A DNA stretch of 64,000 nt. Source: Deroplatys truncata. Lineage: Eukaryota > Arthropoda > Insecta > Mantodea > Mantidae. Made by a program: the position numbers and the translations under genes. This document shows, one piece after another, positions 11,979 through 23,510 of the stretch (its first letter is position 1; each line of letters starts with the position of its first letter). The stretch is taken from NCBI GenBank assembly GCA_030765065.1, contig CM060980.1:60496364-60560363 (forward strand). Reading direction: 5' to 3'. The notes under the pieces are model-generated. The model saw only the letters and a list, made by a program, of their open reading frames with translations. It was not told the origin of the DNA and did not search any database.

Positions 11979-11981
<3 letters not shown>

Positions 11982-12068
11982 CTGATATTTGTTAGCCAGG
12001 ATGTACCTAAAGGATGCTATTAAAAATATGTATTATCTTTCACAACAGCGAAGAATTACAAAACGTAA

Positions 12069-12199
12069 CAGGTAGTTTCGTTTTAAACCAAATAATACAG
12101 TGCGGGCGTTTTAAGTTAAAGCCAAAGACCGGTATATACGTAACCTGGTTTTACCTTAAAGCGCCTGCACTGTATTATTGTTTTAAAAGAAGCTACCTG
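12069..12199. mobile_element. Family E hairpin MITE, copy 1
   Basis: A near-perfect palindrome of 131 bases. The core at 12,098-12,172 has inverted ends starting CAGTGCGGGCGTTTTAAG and is flanked by TA on both sides (12,096-12,097 and 12,173-12,174), as expected for a Tc1/mariner or pogo-type MITE. The palindrome continues outside the TA into CAGGTAG and CTACCTG, so a second layer of inverted sequence surrounds the core. Copy 2 is at 54,950-55,080. Confidence 0.8.
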
Positions 12200-12224
12200 G
12201 TAAGTTTTTGAATAGCGGAAGCAC

Positions 12225-12743
12225 TTTTAAAATCTGAAATAATACCGAATATCTCGGAAATGGCTGATGCCATAGAAAAAGCTATTTAAAATGAATCGTG
12301 TGTTTTAAAGGGATCAGGATTGCGTAGCAAGTATTTGTCTATATATTATGGTCGACACGTTACACGAAATTACAAAATAAAACAAAAAAAACTCCCGAAT
12401 GAAGAGAGCTTCCCAGGCTATTTCTATAAAACTCAAGATACACATTTTCTCATGTAAATATCTTTAAAATATGGAATTTTAATCGAAATATATTATCGAT
12501 AAAATGTACTATGCAAAGGGTAGTTTGAAGTGAGGGTTAAAATTAATTTATCTTAAATACAAAATTTGGCATTTATCTGGAGTTTGTTTTGGGGCTATGC
12601 TGTTCACAGACATGCATTTTTCTAAAAATGTTCTTTTGGGTTCAAGGGGCCTCAAAACATGTATTTCCGGGTAGCTCATGACATCGAATTTTAGAGTGAA
12701 ATAGAAAACTTCCTCTACTTACTGCAACTACTAGTAGAAGTAA
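12225..12743 (+). mobile_element. Family B copy 3, partial
   Basis: The B landmarks CGAATATCTCGGAAATGGCT, GGGGCTATGCTGTTCACAGA and ATGTATTTCCGGG are present in order. The first half of the element is missing and the last end is altered (AGTAGAAGTAA). Confidence 0.7.
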
Positions 12744-12905
12744 CAATTCTTGGATTTAAAAGAAAACTTTGAAATTGCTTCATTTACCGATTGTTAAAGA
12801 TTAGATGGTCACGTGTTTGTACTCTTGAATCAATACAGTTTCCGCAAATAAACATTATATTTTGAATAATTTAGGTTATTCGTAAGATAGTTTTTTGTGT
12901 GGTCT

Positions 12906-13199
12906 TTTTAGTTCTTTTTTTATTTATATGCGCTCTTTAACTGCTGTGGTCCTTAGCGTCCCATTCTATATTGGGCGTGAAAGACCTGACATTTTGCTCA
13001 GAGGCCTCTTTATCTGGCTTGAGGTTCTTTTACGAGCCGTAAATCTACGAAACAGGACCACCGGCTTTACTTCCCTTCCGAAGGAAGCCATGCTAAGGAT
13101 TTTTACCTCCGAAAAAATCCATCGCCCTCCGCCGGGTTTGAACCCGCGTCCTCGGGAACTAGATGCTAGCATGGTAACCACTACATCACGGAGGACAAC
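12906..13199 (-). mobile_element. tRNA-derived SINE
   Basis: On the minus strand it starts with a tRNA-like head (13,196 down to 13,125). The head has paired acceptor halves TCCTCCG and CGGAGGG, an A-box-like GTGATGTAGTGG and a B box GGTTCAAACCC. The anticodon arm does not pair, so it is not a working tRNA gene. A tRNA-unrelated body of about 200 bases follows, ending in an A-rich tail near 12,906-12,925. Pol III would transcribe it from the internal A and B boxes, and a LINE would supply the enzymes to move it. Confidence 0.8.
13125..13196 (-). promoter_or_regulatory. tRNA-like Pol III promoter of the SINE
   Basis: A 72-base cloverleaf-like head with a 6-7 bp acceptor stem and a paired T arm (CGGG, loop TTCAAAC, CCCG). 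The D arm is plausible, and the anticodon stem is broken. Confidence 0.75.
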
Positions 13200-13830
13200 A
13201 TGTGTGTTTAGTGTTGATATCATATTATAGATTCTGGAAGAAATGAGATTTCATTCACCTGACTATCGAGGAAGTGTTGAAACTTTCTCAATTGCAGGAA
13301 TATCACGTATTCTTACCGCCACTTCAATATGTGAAAAGCTGGCATAGAGCAGCAATGATTTATTTTCCCTCTTCTGACAGAGCTGTTAAGTATTCTAATC
13401 ACGAGGCGAGAAAGGAAACCGCAGTTCAACTGTCTTGAACTGCATCCGCTAGGAATCAACCGGTATTTAATTACAGAAGCAGGAGAAGAGAACAGCAAAT
13501 TGACAGAACAAAAAAGTATAAAGACGTCCTCAGTTCCTTTTCTTAAGTTGACCTCTTTCTGTGCTGCTTCTTTTCCTAATTCCAGAGTACACTCTTTGTC
13601 TATTAAAAACTGAACGTCCAGTTGCTATCACCTACACTTTGTATTTTTCATTTTTATGGAGAGACTGTATTCAGAGGATTGTCATATCGCAAACAAACAT
13701 TTTTATACAGTTCTGTATAATAGAGTATATTACCTATACAAGTAATACAGTATATTATTTATATTATGCAAGTAATATATTAGATAATAATAGTAATAAT
13801 AATAATAATTCATACCATAACATTCTTGTA

Positions 13831-14110
13831 GGGGCGCCAAAGTAGCGCAGTGGTTTCGTTCCCGATTACGGGGTTCGATTCCGGCTCCTGGGTGACTATT
13901 TTAAGCCGGCCCTTCCAAACCTTCATCTCTAACTCGTCCAACGTGCTTCATAGTCCACGGTGAAAGCTGTAGGTCCTCCTATCCCACCGCCATTCTCATC
14001 CGTAACATCGGAGGCAAGCTATTCTGCCCGCTAAGTGCTTCCACCTCAGAAATGGGTCCAATCATCGTTTAATGGGATGAGGTCATAAGGGGAGCGTTAC
14101 AAAGACATTC
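13831..14110 (+). mobile_element. tRNA-derived SINE, second type
   Basis: The head GGGGCGCCAAAGTAGCGCAG contains the A box TAGCGCAGTGG (13,843-13,853). The B box GGGTTCGATTCC lies only about 18 bases downstream (13,871-13,882), closer than in a normal tRNA, so part of the head is missing. A GC-richer body follows. An AAT-repeat run (about 13,782-13,808) lies just upstream. Confidence 0.7.
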
Positions 14111-14485
14111 ATTTCTACGTTTAGATTTTTGTGGAGGGAATTCTTAAAATGCTCATTGAATATGTTCTTATGTTTACTACAATTTCATTTTAAACTAAGG
14201 CTAACTTAGGATCGCAAAGCATGTACTAAATATTTACATTCTTATAGATAGTTAGAGCAAAATGCAGCAGATATAATTTCAGAAATACAGTGAAAATTCA
14301 GTGATGGTTAAGAGTATAATAAACAAAACTAAGTTAAGCGTGTCACTTTACGAAATAAACATATTATTTTATGAATTTACAGCATTTTAGAGTATAAGTT
14401 CTGAAATTGTTTATATCTATGAGCTTATCACTTAAGGAAACATAAAATTTTGTCGCTGTCAGAAATAATTTTATATTGTAAAGGA

Positions 14486-14735
14486 CAGGCATAGGAACTC
14501 TTAAGCGGTTGGCTTCAAATTATGTATACTCAAACCATTATGTGAATACAAAAAATGTAAATAGCGGAGAAAGGGGGCAAGTAAGCACGGTCTGCTGAGT
14601 GCTGCCGACAAACACCAACAGACTCTACGAGGGATGGGAGTGATTTGTAACCTGCGACGTCACTGCGTCAAGTCCAGTAACATTCAATTCATTTACTTTC
14701 GTCCTGGCTTTAATTGTTAGAAATTCCTATGCCCG
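14486..14735. mobile_element. Family H element, short copy
   Basis: A 250-base segment with inverted ends CAGGCATAGGAACTC and (other strand) CGGGCATAGGAATTTC. The left subterminal part, around GCGGTTGGCTTCAAATTATG, reappears inverted at the right end of the copy at 18,809-19,240. No coding capacity and no clear target duplication. Confidence 0.65.
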
Positions 14736-16249
14736 GTCATGGGAGGTCAAACTAGTGAGGCATATCAGCAACTTCTGTAATGCGAAATAGAAGAGTAAGT
14801 GATTGCAGTTGGTATAACATCTTTAATACGGAAGTTTCCTGTTTTGCTGTGAAATAGGGTTTTCTCGCATATAGCGCCAGAGTGCAACAAGTAACATATT
14901 TTCTCTTTCGGTACAAGGGTTCTTCTAGCATCCCTTATCTTCGCAGCAATTTGCATTAGGGTTCACATTAACTTTCCTGTTTCCAATGCTAAATAATCAC
15001 AGCTATAATTTCTAATAGTAAAATAGAGTGCTCTTAAGGTTGAAGACTTTGTTCATCTTGTAATTTTCTTACATTTTCTTAATCACTGTAAATGATTGTA
15101 CTAAGTATGCTCAAGCTAGAGCTTGTTAGCTGTTCTACATTTATGGTAAGATGAGGACACTTCTGGTATTATACTTAAATCAGTCAGAAAAAGTATATAT
15201 GGAAGGTTAAACTGAGGATCTGTATTCTTTTGGTATTCTGAATTTGTTTTGAAAAATTCTCTAACCCAGTAATAGAATATTTATGACATAAGATGAATAA
15301 AAAATATTGCATTTATTGCATTTAGCTTAGCTTTTAGCATTTAATTTTTTTACGAAATTCTTGATGTATTACTAAATGATAAGATTATCTTCCCCATAAT
15401 TACCCGCGTTTATTCTGTGTGGCCTTAACCTAGTGCCTTCAAATATATTTCCTATTAACTACAGAGAAATTAAAACACAATTCTAAGATATCATAATGTG
15501 CACTTTCGTGCAGAACATGCATAATATGCCCCTATAATAGCGTTATTCTTCCGTAAAGTTCTGTTTATATCACTAGCTTCTGACTCCGTTCAGCCCTTGT
15601 TTCTTTCTGTGGCTGGCCAAACAAGTTCAAAGACACCAAATTGAGCAGTGAGGTATGTTATATTTGGTGCGAATTGAAGACAGGGTCAGAAGTAGCCTTT
15701 CTTAATGGATTACGCTACGATCGGTGCAAATACGGAGAGATGGGATAGTCCAAGTATTACGATTACTGGACTTTGTAGAAGGGGTGAGAAATGAATTACT
15801 TGTACTATTCAAATATGCATCAGCTATTTATGTCTAAGGTTTCTTAAGTAGACATGAATAAGAAATTTTAAGTTATTGCCGCCATAGAAAGTGTTATTCA
15901 ACTGTGGACAAATCTGGAATAAAAAACTAGGATTTGAGTAATAATTTATTAAGGATAAGAGACATAATATTATTGATTCCGTATTCCCAACTGGCTTCCG
16001 TAGGTGAAAATTCTACATTTTTGGCAAAATATGTAATTGTTTTTAAGCCATAAGCACTTAAATTAGAATAGTAATAATTCCATTGTTAAATAAATCGTTT
16101 ATTCTCCATTAACATATTGTTAATATTAGACGCTAGAAATTAACTTTGATTTCTTTCTTTCTTGCAAAAGTTAACATCGCTTATGACATCTCAGGTGTTC
16201 AGAGACATATAAATGATATTGACTGTGAATATGGAGCAATTGACTGAAT
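14736..16249. other. No recognised gene or repeat
   Basis: AT-rich unique-looking sequence. The 14,765-14,956 minus open frame is short and unsupported. 14,111-14,485 is likewise empty. Confidence 0.4.
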
Positions 16250-16400
16250 AATGGGAACCGCAATACTCTTGAGAAAACTTTCCCTTGTCCGCCACGAGTC
16301 TCATTTGCAGCTGCTGGAATAGAACCCGGGTCGCCTTGCTGGGAGAGAATAACCCAAACTACTCAGCAAGCTACCACCGAAATTTTGGTGTGGGATGGGC
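16250..16400 (-). mobile_element. tRNA-derived SINE head
   Basis: On the minus strand GGTGGTAGCTTGCTGAGTAG (A-box side) is followed by a B box GGGTTCTATTCC (plus strand near 16,317-16,329). The spacing suits a tRNA-derived SINE. The body end is not clearly bounded. Confidence 0.6.
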
Positions 16401-17035
16401 TACTTGTCAGTCAAAGTTGTGACAATTATTCAGGAGAGTGTAGGAAGGTGGTCGACGCCGGGACAGCAAGAAGCTGAGCTTTTCATTACCAACCTAACTA
16501 GCCCCGTTCCTTGTAGATTAGTTTTTCCGCACACAATTTTACATAATGCTACATAATAGATCATTAACTGCAGAAAAATTAATATATTTGCACCCTGAGG
16601 AAACATAATAAATATTTGAATTATAAACATTTAAGGGGGACTGATAGCCCTATATCGCCAATGTTAAATCTGCTTATTTTATAACCCATTGTCTTAGAAA
16701 CTGTTTGAGATAGCAGACTGAATTTTTACAGGATGCATACGTTGCATACCCTGTCTACTTTTATCAAATATATTTGTTTCTTAATGAAGATAGGATATTT
16801 CTAATTATACCATCTTTCTAACAAAATTTATGGGAATTACTTTTTTAAAAATAATCAACAATTAAAGCGAAGTAGATACAAAGCAGCACTTAGGGGTTAA
16901 ATAATTATCCAACAATTTAATTTAATTAATTCAATAGTTACTAAGAAAACTGGTCATTTATACCAGAAAATGTCCTTTACAAAACATCTGTTCAAAATAA
17001 ATATTGATAAATCAAACCAACATATTGCGACTTTG
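16401..17035. other. Possible family J fragment, otherwise empty
   Basis: 16,630-16,760 read on minus resembles 43,590-43,685 (shared CTGTAAAAATT, then AATCTG or CAGTCTG, then an AATGGG segment and a C-rich end), suggesting another low-copy family. The match is weak by eye. Confidence 0.3.
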
Positions 17036-17555
17036 TCCAGCTTTTCCACTGCCACTTCTCTTAGTTCTCACTCACGGTTTTGATCTGAATCAACTTTCAG
17101 TGAGACTTCACTTATTTCACACTGTTACTTCACTAATGTGAACTAGTTCATTTTCCCGTCACTTCACATACTTCGTGACGCAGCCTCTTCCGGTGCACTC
17201 CCTGGGAGTCGAACACAAGGCTTTTACAATCTCTCCTGCAGTAGCAGCACTCACTGCTCGGCACGGCAATCGTCACAAACTCGCTAGGATAACAGCACTT
17301 TTCATCGCACCTATATCACAATTGCTAACTTGCTCACCCACTGACTTCTCTCGCGAGAACGCTCGCTTATATATCTGGATGCACGTTCTGCAGGCGAGAG
17401 GGGGAGAGACTTCCAGAAGATTCCGGTTTTCTGCCAAAAGTGCTTCTGGCGTTTATGCCGGCGCGAGCGCGACTTATCTTTGTTTACCTCCAACTGCCTA
17501 GCGCCGACCTCCCGATAACCTTGGGTAATAGCCGGCTGTATCACAATATATTTGC
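17036..17555 (-). mobile_element. Family F copy 1: heat-shock-type promoter unit
   Basis: Read on the minus strand, this starts with the segment around GGTCGGCGCTAGGCAG. It passes through heat-shock elements, GAGA-like CTCTC runs, a TATA box and an initiator, and ends in a leader with repeated GAAGTGA and GTGAAGT motifs (about 17,170 down to 17,040). Copy 2 at 57,575-58,712 on the plus strand keeps the same order over the whole length apart from a later insertion. No heat-shock protein coding sequence follows in either case. The unit also holds TGTTCGACTCCC, similar to a Pol III B box, near 17,206-17,217. The unit could be the LTR or 5' end of a retroelement, a captured hsp promoter, or the remains of duplicated hsp genes. 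Confidence 0.65.
17340..17424 (-). promoter_or_regulatory. Heat-shock elements, TATA box and initiator of F copy 1
   Basis: On the minus strand GAAtcTTCtgGAA (17,411-17,423) is three perfect alternating heat-shock-factor units with 2-base spacing; a fourth, CTC, has one mismatch. TATATAAG is at 17,373-17,366 and TCAGT at 17,344-17,340, with the initiator A about 31 bases from the TATA box. This arrangement matches insect hsp70-type core promoters. Confidence 0.75.
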
Positions 17556-18808
17556 AATGAACTACATTTTTGGAGCACACAGAGGTTGGTATACTTACCT
17601 GTAGTACCAATTTATAGAGTAGACCTTCCCCTATGAGATGGGCTTAGGTTTACCATTCCATTCCAAAGTGTGTAAGAGTTCTGAATTTTTTCTGTAAAGT
17701 GGTGCAGAATTCACGGTACAAAAATAGCAGATGCAGTACCAGCTTTTAAAATGTAATTATGGTAAAGAGGACATTGCAACTAATCAGGCTGTACAAAAAG
17801 ATAAGAAATGATATTCTTTTCAACTTTCGTCATATCTCCCTTTAGTTATTTTCGTTTACTTCTAGTGTTATAAAAGGTTAAGAGCGTTATTCACAACCTG
17901 ACGAGGCAGCTGTAAGGAGCTATGTTATAACTCACCTGTCTGTACGACAAGTACCACTGCCCGGAAACAGTTGAGATTTGGTACACAGAAGTGAAAGGTT
18001 TTCACCCCTTCCCTTAAAGAGTCACACTACTACAGCTACTGAGTAGCACGGAGGTTAATTAAATTTAATTAACATTAGCACTTGAAAGCTTATATAGTAT
18101 GTGTCGGGTATAGGATTGCAATATCGTCTCCCCTTACTCTCACATCAGCGAACTTGGAGGGGGGTATCGTTCAGAGAAACATCACCCCTCCCTCCCTCCC
18201 ACCCTAACATAACTAGAGCCAAACAATTCAAAAGCATGTGCTCTCAGATTACTACTTAGAGAGTTAGCGCCTCTCTTCTCCTTCTCTCTATTGAGTGCAG
18301 TGAAAGGGGATGAGGAGTCTTGAGGGGAACACTGGATTTTCTAAAATCTGTTCTTCTCACTGCATTTAACTCAAAGAACACTAATAGCGGATAGGGTTTC
18401 TTACTAATGTTCCTCTGCCAAAGAATATGAAGGTGTGTCTCGGGTTTACTTGACAACACAAATACATTTGTTCATGCGTCATAAAAGATCGAAAAGAAAG
18501 GCTTATGCATCGACTATAAGCCATGAGAATAATGACGAATAAAACAGAAAACAACAATTTGTTGTGCGTTTTCAGATCAGCAATTATTCAGCTTATTCTG
18601 TTGCAATTTTGGTCACAATATAACTTTAAGCTAATAAATAAGGATGTTTTGAACAATATGTAATGTAGTAGGGATTTTTGGTCTTATTCCATGTTCAGTT
18701 TCATCAACGTGACCAAGTAAATTCTAAAAATAACCGTCATTCTTGTGTTAATCTAATATTTGTACACATAACAACTAATTACAATTATTAATTTTCGATT
18801 TGGGTCGC
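17556..18808. other. No recognised gene
   Basis: Only short open frames occur (for example 18,256-18,459 on minus). The C-rich run near 18,180-18,205 is low-complexity. Confidence 0.4.
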
Positions 18809-19240
18809 CAGGTATAGGAATTACCCAGCATTAAAACCACAACGGAAGAAAAACAGGTTGAACTATCACTAGACTACAGGCATGGATGTTCGATGTAATA
18901 CACCATCCCCCCATAAAAAAATAAATAATAATGTTGTCAGTTGCCAGGATCATATCAGAATTCCCTCCCGCAAGAATTCCTTTACATGCTAATAAATCTA
19001 CTGACATGGGACTGTGGCTTTTAAGCACACTTAACAACCACCGTCTCGGGCCGTGTTTGAAACCCTGACCTTCTCCTTTTAGCGTTTGCAAACAGCACTC
19101 GGATGGGCATTTACCCGCCTATCAGCGACCCTTGGTGTCTGTTATCTACACTCAAAATCCTATCACTACAGGATTATTTGTGGTGTAATGGTTTGAGTAC
19201 AGACAATTTGAAACCAACTGCTTGAGAGTTCCTATGCCTG
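18809..19240. mobile_element. Family H element, long copy with an internal SINE
   Basis: It has ends CAGGTATAGGAATTAC and (right, other strand) CAGGCATAGGAACTC, and its right subterminal part is the inverse of the left of the copy at 14,486. The extra length compared with the 250-base copy is largely a SINE. It lies only 5 bases from family G copy 1. Confidence 0.65.
18905..19135 (-). mobile_element. tRNA-derived SINE inside family H
   Basis: The minus strand reads a tRNA-like head (B-box-like GGGTTTCAAACAC) and then a body with ATGTCAGTAGATTTATTAGC and GGAATTCTTGCGGGA. This body resembles a conserved 3' domain I know from widespread arthropod SINEs. It ends in an ATT/AAT-rich tail near 18,915-18,935. 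Confidence 0.7.
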
Positions 19241-19245
19241 CTGAT

Positions 19246-19701
19246 CACTAAGGCTCGGAACTTGGGAACCGGTGTGCCCTGCGGTCAACTGGGGTTACAG
19301 CTATAACGTAAAAAAGCCTAACACAACATGTTACTCGGTGACAATACTACGTCCGCCATGATATGATTGCGATTGGAGGAGTGCGCCGCTGTTTTTGTTG
19401 TCAGTACGTAACGTCATCAATCTAGGGATCACAGGGGAGTAAGGGACAAGGCGATAGGGAATAAACAGTTGCACAATGAAAGCAGCACTGCATTTGCAGG
19501 CCTCAGCCTCCCTAGTAAATACAGCTAGGAACTGCGGAGGTTTTCTTTATCGGACTGTCTTTCCGATACTCCGCCCACTAATTCCATAACGGTTTAGCTC
19601 TTCTTCCCACCAAAAGCATTCATATCATGGCTAACTAGTACTTCTGTGGTAGTATGTGTTTGTTGACATTGGGTACCGGTCCCAACTTCCGAACCTTACT
19701 G
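19246..19701. mobile_element. Family G element, complete copy
   Basis: A 456-base element with inverted ends: CACTAAGGCTCGGAACTTGG on the left and, on the other strand, CAGTAAGGTTCGGAAGTTGG on the right. The interior (19,375-19,645) recurs in direct orientation at 25,485-25,760. No coding capacity. The terminal CAG is compatible with a hAT or other cut-and-paste family, but no 8-base duplication is visible. Confidence 0.75.
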
Positions 19702-20279
19702 ACTAATGACTCCTGTCAACTTGATTAATGGGCTACTCTAAAGAAGCCAATGCTAGTATTTTTAAGTTTGTGATGTGTATATAGAATAGTCGAACGGGTT
19801 ATTATAGTTAATTTAAATACTAGTAATAAAAAAGGTTAAATTGTATTTTAATTACACAGTAAAGCATTTACGGTCATGCATTAATAAAGAAATACATGTT
19901 CCATTTCATTTTAGCCGGGAAAAAACAGACTAATGACAATTAAGCACAATATGAAACATCATCCTATATAATCTACAATTGTTCATTGTTTTAATTTCAC
20001 ACAGAGGTAGTTAAATTCAATAGTAAACATTTGGAAACTACTTTATGAACCCAAGATTTTCCTTTTCTGTTTCTTCTCTAGGTCAACTGATTGGGAGTCC
20101 TCTGCGACATCTAAAGTATGCCCTTTACCCACATAAACAGAATACTGCACCACATCGCTTCTTTGGGAATACGTTTTACGTTGAAAAACATACATATACG
20201 GATATATCTTAAATGTACCTTGCTGATTCCTACGCAATGCATTTTAAAGCTCTTAGAAGAAACCCATGTGTGGAGGATT
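19702..20279. other. No recognised gene
   Basis: AT-rich; the open frame at 20,043-20,237 on minus is short and unsupported. Confidence 0.4.
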
Positions 20280-21030
20280 TGCTAATTTGCTAATTTTCTT
20301 GTAAATGCAAGGAGAATTGCTAGGCTTTAAGCGATAGTCAAATATTTTAAGAGCTGGTCGCTATTGGAGTATTCCATTTTCTTTGCATTATCAGGACAAA
20401 AAAAATGAATAACGAATTTGAGAAAAAGTATAAGTATTGGAAAATTTAAGGTAATAACAAGCAATATCTCGAAAATGGATTACTCAACAACAACAAAATG
20501 TATATGACATAAATAAATTGTTTATTTTAACGCGATCTGCATTTTTTGTGTAGTAAAATTTTGTCTATCTTTTATGGTTTACCAGTTATGCAAAAGTCGT
20601 TCACAATGAAGAATACTTATGGAACATATATACATTTTATTTGTCAGAAGTGTATCTTAAATATATGATACTTTAATCAAAATCGTTAGAGCCATTTTTG
20701 AGAAAATTAAAATGTTCGAAAAATGTTCCATGTAAAGGGTAATCTGGGGTTGGGGATTTTCTTGAAAACCTTCGTGTCGTATCCGTGGAAGATACTGAAC
20801 CCAAATACCAAGTTTGGTGTTTATCCGACTGTTCGTTTCTGAGTTATACTGTTCACAGACACACAGACACACACACAGACACACACACAGACACACACAC
20901 GGACATGTTTCCAAAAATGCTTTTTTTGGATTCAGGGGGTCTCAAAACATGTATTTCCGGTGAAATCTCGGTATCGAAATTTTGGGTGGAATACAATACT
21001 TCCCCTACTTACTATACGTAGTAGAGAAAG
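20280..21030 (+). mobile_element. Family B copy 4
   Basis: The first terminus is missing and the last is intact (GTAGAGAAAGT at 21,020-21,030). The CA-rich run lies at 20,858-20,900 after TTATACTGTTCACAGAC. Confidence 0.85.
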
Positions 21031-22181
21031 TAAAAAGGGATGTCAGGTGGATTACAGGACTTCTACGTATTCACATGTCCTTCTAAAGCTGCGTTATATA
21101 CCTTTTCGTTCCTAAAGTCACTATTTTTATTATATGAGGAAAATATGAAGCTGTTACCAAACTAAAAATATTTGCTGTAATTGTTTTTCCTCATAAAGCA
21201 TACAAACCAAAATGTTTAAGAAAATGGATAATAATAGTTTACACTAATGTGGTGGCGGGATTAAAAATGTTACAACATTGTTGTCAGTGTATGTATTTAT
21301 GGAGAAAAAATTACTTTGGTTAATAATAAAACGCTCTTAACGTAGAAGAACGTGTTAAATATCAAGTAATGCTAATAAATTACTGACTGGATAAATTAAA
21401 AATGAGTGTTTCCCACTCCAAATCATACAACACGCATAGAAACTTTATTTCTAAAACTACGTCGTTACATTTAGCCAGCGCTCTTTTTTTCTTTTTCCTT
21501 TTTTTTTAATTTTCATTTTCATTTACGCACAACGGGCTATAAAACACTTACTTCTTAACCATTCTGTTTATGTGAAAAGCGTCCTCTCTTGGGGAGGGCC
21601 TAGTATATTCTATAGAGAAAGAAAATAAATAAACATAACCATAAAAATTAAACTCCATTATCTGTTAAAATTATCTATGGCGCTACAACTGTATTTCATC
21701 TCATTAAAAAACTTGAAAGTTTACGTGCGGAGGGAACTGGAGCCCATACCAAAACAGAGAACATTACTCCATCTTTGTGACATCTTTCCCCAGCTGTACC
21801 GGGTGGTTACCATGGTAATTAATGCCGAGAAATGCTGCCCTTACGGCTGACACTGCAGATGACACATAACACTTGAAAAGGTCCACTTTTTAACAATTTT
21901 CATCTCTTACTACGATTTGTAATCTCTATTAGGACTTTTTAGGTTTCTTATTTATTTTAATTTTTGATTAAAACAGTATTTATCACTTATAAGCTATAAA
22001 GCTGAAAAGGAAAGTGTCAGATCCATCAAGCCAATCAATCATAGTTTTCGGCCTTTGTGCAGGTCCTTCTAAGCTATCCTCGTACATTATCTCATTTACT
22101 CAGCTTTCCTCTTCGTATCCGCATGTGAGAATTTTACTTTAATGTTGCTTAACTTTCTCTTTTGCCCTGCATCTTTTTCCT
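21031..22181. other. Unassigned sequence with an X-box-like site
   Basis: Mostly AT-rich. A GC-richer patch at 21,720-21,870 contains the palindrome GTTACCATGGTAAT (21,806-21,819), close to the RFX X-box. No gene could be attached to it. Confidence 0.35.
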
Positions 22182-22736
22182 ACTTTCTCTACTGCTTAGC
22201 TATATAGAAAAATTTGACACTGAGATTTCACCGGAAATACACCTTTTGATGTCCCCACAAAAAAGCATGTTTAGAAAAAGTTCTTTGTGTGTGTGTGTCT
22301 GTATACAGCATAATTCAACATCGAAGTCGGTTAAATACCAAACTTTGTATTTAAGTTCGTCGTCTTCCAAAGATACGACAGGAATTATTAAAAAAAAATT
22401 CCCCACCCAAAATTACTCTTAATACGAAACATGTTTCCTTATTTTTCATTTCCTCAACAATAGCTTAAACATGTATTTTAAACAAAATCGTTAAGATCGT
22501 TTCATGTCAAATAAAATGTATATCTTGAATTTTCTGGGAATGCCTATGAAGCCTCTTTATTGTGAATGACTTTTGTATAATTGGTAAACCGTAAGAGATA
22601 GACAAAGTCATACTACATAAAAAATGTATACCTCATTAAAGCACACAACTTTTACGTTAAATACAACTTTTTTGGCGTTAACCATTTCGGAGATATTCGT
22701 TGTTATTGGTTTGAATTTTCAAGTACTTACACATTT
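22182..22736 (-). mobile_element. Family B copy 5
   Basis: It starts ACTTTCTCTAC (22,182-22,192). It has the GT run at 22,286-22,302 and ends where copy 6 starts. The outer part of this copy is missing, so the two B copies lie head to tail with almost no gap. Confidence 0.8.
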
Positions 22737-22737
22737 T

Positions 22738-23510
22738 ACTTTCTCTACCACGTATAGTAAGTAGGGGAAGTATTGCATTCCACCTAAAAGTTCGATAGCA
22801 AGATTACACCGGAAATACATGTTTTGAGGCGTCCTAAATCCAAATAAAGCATTTTGGGAACAAGTCCGTGTGTGTGTCTGTGTGTCTCTCTGTGTGCCGT
22901 GAACAGCATAACTCAAAAATGAAAAGTCGGATAAATACCAAACTTGGTATTTGAGTTAAGTGTCTTCAAAGGATACGACATGAAGATTTTCAAGAAAATT
23001 CCCCACCCCAAATACCCCTTACATGAAACATTTTTCGAAGATTTTAATTTTCTAAGAAATGGCTCTAAGGATTTGGATTAAAATCGTACATAAGAAACGT
23101 TTTTACTGACAAATAAAATATATCTTGAATTTTCAGGGAATAGCCTAGGAGGTCCTCTTCATTCGGAAGGAATTTTGTATGATCTGTATAACTTGTACGT
23201 TAAGCGATATTAAAGGCTCTAATTGTTCAATACGTATCCTTTAAAGTCCGAACGTATCTCAGTTGTTTCTCGGGATTGAATGGAAACAGCATGAAATTTT
23301 AAGACCAGTATATAACGTCCAGTTCATAAGCATTTGACTATCGTTGTTCTCTTTGTATCTATAACAAAATGCGTAATGTAGCTACGTCTGTAAAGGTTTA
23401 TTTGGATTAAAATGTAGTAGATGAAAAATAAGCATTAGTAAAAATAGTTTGTACACCTACTAATAAAGATAGAGGACAGAAAAACCATGTGAATATATCA
23501 CATCAGATTT
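22738..23510 (-). mobile_element. Family B copy 6
   Basis: It starts ACTTTCTCTAC (22,738-22,748) and carries the GT run at 22,868-22,892. It reaches the outer segment CACATCAGATTTTTTC near 23,495-23,510. Confidence 0.8.

Noticed and set aside
13125..13196. A real tRNA gene
   Set aside because: The acceptor and T arms pair but the anticodon stem does not, and the head is joined to a SINE body with an A-rich tail.
17175..17610. Overlapping open frames of about 100 codons
   Set aside because: They cover the family F promoter on both strands; the aligned copy 2 does not keep either protein.
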